Of a stretch of DNA of 24,345 bases, positions 21,435 to 24,345 are shown in pieces. The stretch lies in contig JANRKB010000033.1 of NCBI GenBank assembly GCA_033763695.1, positions 1 to 24,345 of the forward strand, in the 5' to 3' direction. The notes under the pieces were generated by a model that made no database searches, had not been told where the DNA came from, and worked only from the letters and a program-made list of their open reading frames with translations. The position numbers were made by a program, and so were the translations under genes. Position 1 is the stretch's first letter, and each line of letters opens with the position of its first letter. Source of the DNA: JANRKB01 sp033763695 (GTDB lineage Bacteria; Planctomycetota; Phycisphaerae; Phycisphaerales; UBA1924).

Positions 21435-24345
21435 TTACCACGTTCCAGTGGTGGCGGCCGGACGCGGCGCGGGCTTGGCGCCCTTGGACATCATGAAGCC
21501 GTACACGCCCAGCGCGGCGATGCTGAGCATCGGCAGATATGACGCCAGCGTGAGCCACGACGGGCAGCCGAGCCAGATCGGGAAGCGTGTGAGCAGGCCC
21601 GCGCTGAGGCACGCCACCAGCAACGTGAGAATGCCGAAGCGAGCAAGGATCGCGCCGCAGCCCACACCCGCGAGCAGGCCGACGATCGCAACGATGGTGT
21701 TGTCGCCGCCGCCGGTCTGCTCCGAGAGCAGCACGGCGAAGCCAAGCGAGAGCAGGATGAACTGCAGGGCGTTGCCAAAGACGTGAAGCGGGCCGGAGAG
21801 GATCAGTTTGGGGAGGATGCAGAGCAGGGCGATGACGAGCGTGACAACCAGGGCGCCGTTGAGCGTGCCGAGCATCGCGCCCAGGGTCTGCCGCGTGCCG
21901 AGCAGGGCGTCGAGATCGATGCCGCGGGGCGCGACGCCATCGGGCTTGAGGAGCGTGAGGTAGAGCGTCTGCACGAGCACGACCCAGCCGACGCCGAGCA
22001 GTGTGCCGATGAGCACTTCGCGACCGACGAGCGGATCGCGCCAGCCGCCGGAGAGCAAGCGGCTCCACGAGACGATGGCCTGCGGCCAGCGGCGGCGGAT
22101 GAGCGGCTCAATTGCGATGTAATACATCCAACCGACCGCACCCCACAAGAGTGCCGCGCCCGCGGCGGTGATGAGGGCAGCGGCAACGCTGTCCGCAGCC
22201 GCCGAGTAGCGGGCGGCGAGCAGCCAGGCGAGCAGATTCACGCCGACGGTGACGCCGGCGAGTCGCCACGCGCCCTTGCGATCGCCGCGACCCTTGGCCA
22301 CGTTCCACCACGCCAGCGCGAGCGGGCCGCCCAGAAGCACGACAGCTCCGAAGAGCACGGTGAGCACCGCGGTGACGCCGCCGAACTCGGTGGCGGCGGG
22401 CTTGATTGTGATGTCGCTGTCGGCGAGGTTGAAGAACACGACAGTGCCGCCCAGCGCCGCGGCGTCGATTCGGACGCGCTGCGAGCCGCCCTCGGGACCC
22501 GGCGCGTCCCATGACATCGTCGCGTCGGCGAAGACCGGAGGCGTTATCGGCGCGTCATCGGCGGCGCGGGCCTGCGCCTTGGCCGGATCGACACCCGCGA
22601 GCTTGAGCAGTGCGTCCCAGTCGGGGGTCGCCGTCTTGGGTCGCTCGGCCACGGTGTCGAGCGGCGCGAGGTAGTGCAGCAGTCGGCCCTTGACGTCGAC
22701 GACGACGGTGCGGACACCGGGCGTGGCGTCGTTGATCTCGTTGAGATTGGCGGGGCCGACCATGGGGCGTGTGGACCGGCGGACCCAGTAGCGGAGTGCC
22801 GCGGGCTGTGCGCCGGCGAGCGATTCCCACGGCGCGTTCTTGCCCTTGGCCTGCAGTGCGCTGATGAGATCTTCATCGACGTCGAAGCCGGCGGCCTCGT
22901 CGTAGTTGCTGGCGCGGGCCGCGCCGGAGGGCGCGAGCGTGGCGAGCACTTCGCTGGCCCGCTGGCTGAGGAACTCGGCGGAGCGGTCCATCGGCAGGTG
23001 GGCGAAGAGCTTGACCTTGGGGTTGAGCGACGCGACCGCGAAGACCGCCAACAGCACCGCCGCCAGCAGCGTCGCGGCGATGGGCGTGCGCAGGCGGCCT
23101 TGTGAGCCGGAGGCGGCGACGAGTTCGGGGCTGGGTGTTTCGCCCGCGGCGAGGGCGGCTGCCAGCGGATCGCCGCCGGGCAGGCCCGCGGCCACCATCG
23201 TCGCCGACGAGGGGCGCATGTCGGGGTCGCGTTCGAGGCAGCGCATGACGACGCGCTCGGTGGCCGAGTCGACATCGCTCTGCACCGCGGACATGTCCGC
23301 GAGCGGCTGCTCGTGCATGCGCATCAGGTCGGCGAGCGACTCGGGGCGATAGACCGGCTTGCCGGTGAAGAGTTCGTAGAGCACCAGCCCCAGCGCGTAG
23401 ACGTCGGAGCGCACGGTCACGCCCTTGCCCGCGAGCTGCTCGGGGGCCATGTACGCGGGCGTGCCGGCGCGGCCCTTGTCGCTGCGCAGTTCCTCGGCGA
23501 GGCCCGCGAGGCCGAAGTCCATGATGCGCACGGAGCCGCGCCCGTCGATCATGATGTTGGCGGGCTTGAGGTCGCGGTGCAGCACGCCCTTCTCATGGGC
23601 GGCCTGCAGGCCGGCGCACATCTGGCGCGCGAGCTGCACGCCCTTGTCGCCGGGGATGCGTCCGATGCGGCGCAGCAGCGAGGCGAGGTCTTCGCCGTCG
23701 ACGTACTCCATGGAGATGAAGTGCTGCCCATGGATGTCGCCGATGTCGTAGACGCGGCAGACGTTGGGGTGGCTGACGGCCCGCGCGATCTTCACCTCGT
23801 TGATGAGGCGGGTGAGCGCGATGTTGTCCGACGAGAGCCCCTCGGGGAGGAACTTCATCGCGACGGGCTGGCCGAGCTTGAGGTCTTCGGCCTTGTAGAC
23901 GTCGCCCATGCCGCCCTTGCCCAGGCGGCCGACGATGCGATAGCGGTCGCCGAGGATCGCGCCGGTGACGAAGCGGCCGCCTTCGAGCGAGCCGGACTGC
24001 AGCATGGAGCTGGTCGTCATGTGGCGCTGCACGGCCGCACCGGCGGCCGCGCCGCCCATCGGCGTCGTCGCGAGCGGTGCTGCGCCGGCTCCTGCTCCGG
24101 GCATTCCGGGGGTCGGCTGCGGCGTTGCGCCCATGCGCGGCGTGGGAGACATCGCAGGTGCGGGGTCTGCGGCGGTGGGGGGCGAGGAGAAGATGTTGCC
24201 CGAGAAATCCTGCGCCTTGGGCGCGGCGGGCTGGGGGCGATAGGGCGCGGTGCCGTCGCCGGTGGGAACGTCGGCGGTGGCGAGCATGTCACTGCTGCCG
24301 TAGCCGGAGCGCGGCGTGGGCGGATTGCCGGGGGCGGGGGTTGGG
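21435..24345 (-). CDS. Membrane Ser/Thr protein kinase with polytopic C-terminal domain (5' end beyond window)
   Basis: This protein of at least 969 residues phosphorylates Ser/Thr on protein targets. Counting from the first in-window Met (base 24287), a Pro/Ala-rich leader of about 110 residues precedes the kinase: glycine loop GKGGMGDVY at 123-131, VAMK lysine at 145, HRDLKPANI at 237-245, DFGLA at 257-261, and APEQ at 281-284. A membrane helix follows (about 403-421), then an extracytoplasmic domain of about 200 residues, then several membrane helices to the C-terminus including the segment YIAIEPLIRRRWPQAIVSWS and RDPLVGREVLIG, known from similar kinases in acidobacteria and planctomycetes. 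The frame stays open and Pro-rich to the window edge, so the true start is likely beyond it. Its targets cannot be inferred. Confidence 0.93.
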   Translation of the reverse strand, partial: PTPAPGNPPTPRSGYGSSDMLATADVPTGDGTAPYRPQPAAPKAQDFSGNIFSSPPTAADPAPAMSPTPRMGATPQPTPGMPGAGAGAAPLATTPMGGAAAGAAVQRHMTTSSMLQSGSLEGGRFVTGAILGDRYRIVGRLGKGGMGDVYKAEDLKLGQPVAMKFLPEGLSSDNIALTRLINEVKIARAVSHPNVCRVYDIGDIHGQHFISMEYVDGEDLASLLRRIGRIPGDKGVQLARQMCAGLQAAHEKGVLHRDLKPANIMIDGRGSVRIMDFGLAGLAEELRSDKGRAGTPAYMAPEQLAGKGVTVRSDVYALGLVLYELFTGKPVYRPESLADLMRMHEQPLADMSAVQSDVDSATERVVMRCLERDPDMRPSSATMVAAGLPGGDPLAAALAAGETPSPELVAASGSQGRLRTPIAATLLAAVLLAVFAVASLNPKVKLFAHLPMDRSAEFLSQRASEVLATLAPSGAARASNYDEAAGFDVDEDLISALQAKGKNAPWESLAGAQPAALRYWVRRSTRPMVGPANLNEINDATPGVRTVVVDVKGRLLHYLAPLDTVAERPKTATPDWDALLKLAGVDPAKAQARAADDAPITPPVFADATMSWDAPGPEGGSQRVRIDAAALGGTVVFFNLADSDITIKPAATEFGGVTAVLTVLFGAVVLLGGPLALAWWNVAKGRGDRKGAWRLAGVTVGVNLLAWLLAARYSAAADSVAAALITAAGAALLWGAVGWMYYIAIEPLIRRRWPQAIVSWSRLLSGGWRDPLVGREVLIGTLLGVGWVVLVQTLYLTLLKPDGVAPRGIDLDALLGTRQTLGAMLGTLNGALVVTLVIALLCILPKLILSGPLHVFGNALQFILLSLGFAVLLSEQTGGGDNTIVAIVGLLAGVGCGAILARFGILTLLVACLSAGLLTRFPIWLGCPSWLTLASYLPMLSIAALGVYGFMMSKGAKPAPRPAATTGTW

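Overview
The window is GC-rich chromosomal DNA that most resembles a planctomycete of the Phycisphaerae/Phycisphaerales type. The evidence is the co-occurrence of secreted proteins with C-terminal dockerin-like (DFNxDGFxDFTDFDDF...) tails, a PEP-CTERM sorting signal, a Ser/Thr kinase with a large membrane domain, a flagellin, and many short intrinsic terminators. There is no rRNA, tRNA, CRISPR array, insertion sequence or phage gene that I can support.

Layout. 1-2339 (+): the 3' part of atpD, a terminator, then a lone short flagellin with a possible sigma-28 promoter. 2457-5051 (-): an ACT-domain protein, a secreted dockerin-tailed beta-propeller-like protein, and an A-type Fe-S carrier, separated by a heptamer repeat tract and a strong terminator. 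5384-9010 (+): a PEP-CTERM protein, an acetyl-CoA acetyltransferase and a large lipoprotein, the first two each closed by a terminator. 9035-12361 (-): three tandem paralogous secreted proteins, each ending in two dockerin-like calcium loops. 12362-12940 is a long divergent intergenic region leading to an ECF sigma factor and its translationally coupled membrane anti-sigma factor (12941-14391, +). 14757-15099 holds a four-unit, exactly 93-bp-period repeat array. 15261-17372 (+): an N-terminally extended cytidylate kinase and a Sua5-type threonylcarbamoyl-AMP synthase. 17347-19218 (-): a TolC-family outer-membrane lipoprotein. 19429-21419 (+): a secreted SH3-like, Pro/Thr/Ala-rich protein and a guanidinium-type SMR exporter. 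21435-24345 (-): a Ser/Thr protein kinase running off the window edge.

The most unusual object is the 93-bp array upstream of cmk. Each unit has an invariant CU-rich 20-nt leader, a hairpin with an invariant 10-nt loop, and a second hairpin capped by a GNRA-type tetraloop. Differences between units are structure-preserving, including two double compensatory changes. The last unit loses the second hairpin and instead ends its first hairpin in a T-tract, like an intrinsic terminator. This reads as a tandem structured non-coding RNA that I do not recognise. A repeat protein is unlikely because unit 4 shifts the reading frame but keeps the hairpin.

How the genes may work together: most of the window is a mix of housekeeping genes (ATP synthase, Fe-S assembly, thiolase, cytidylate kinase, tRNA t6A) and cell-envelope or secreted functions. 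The ECF sigma/anti-sigma pair lies divergently next to the dockerin paralogues, so control of that array is possible but is inference only.
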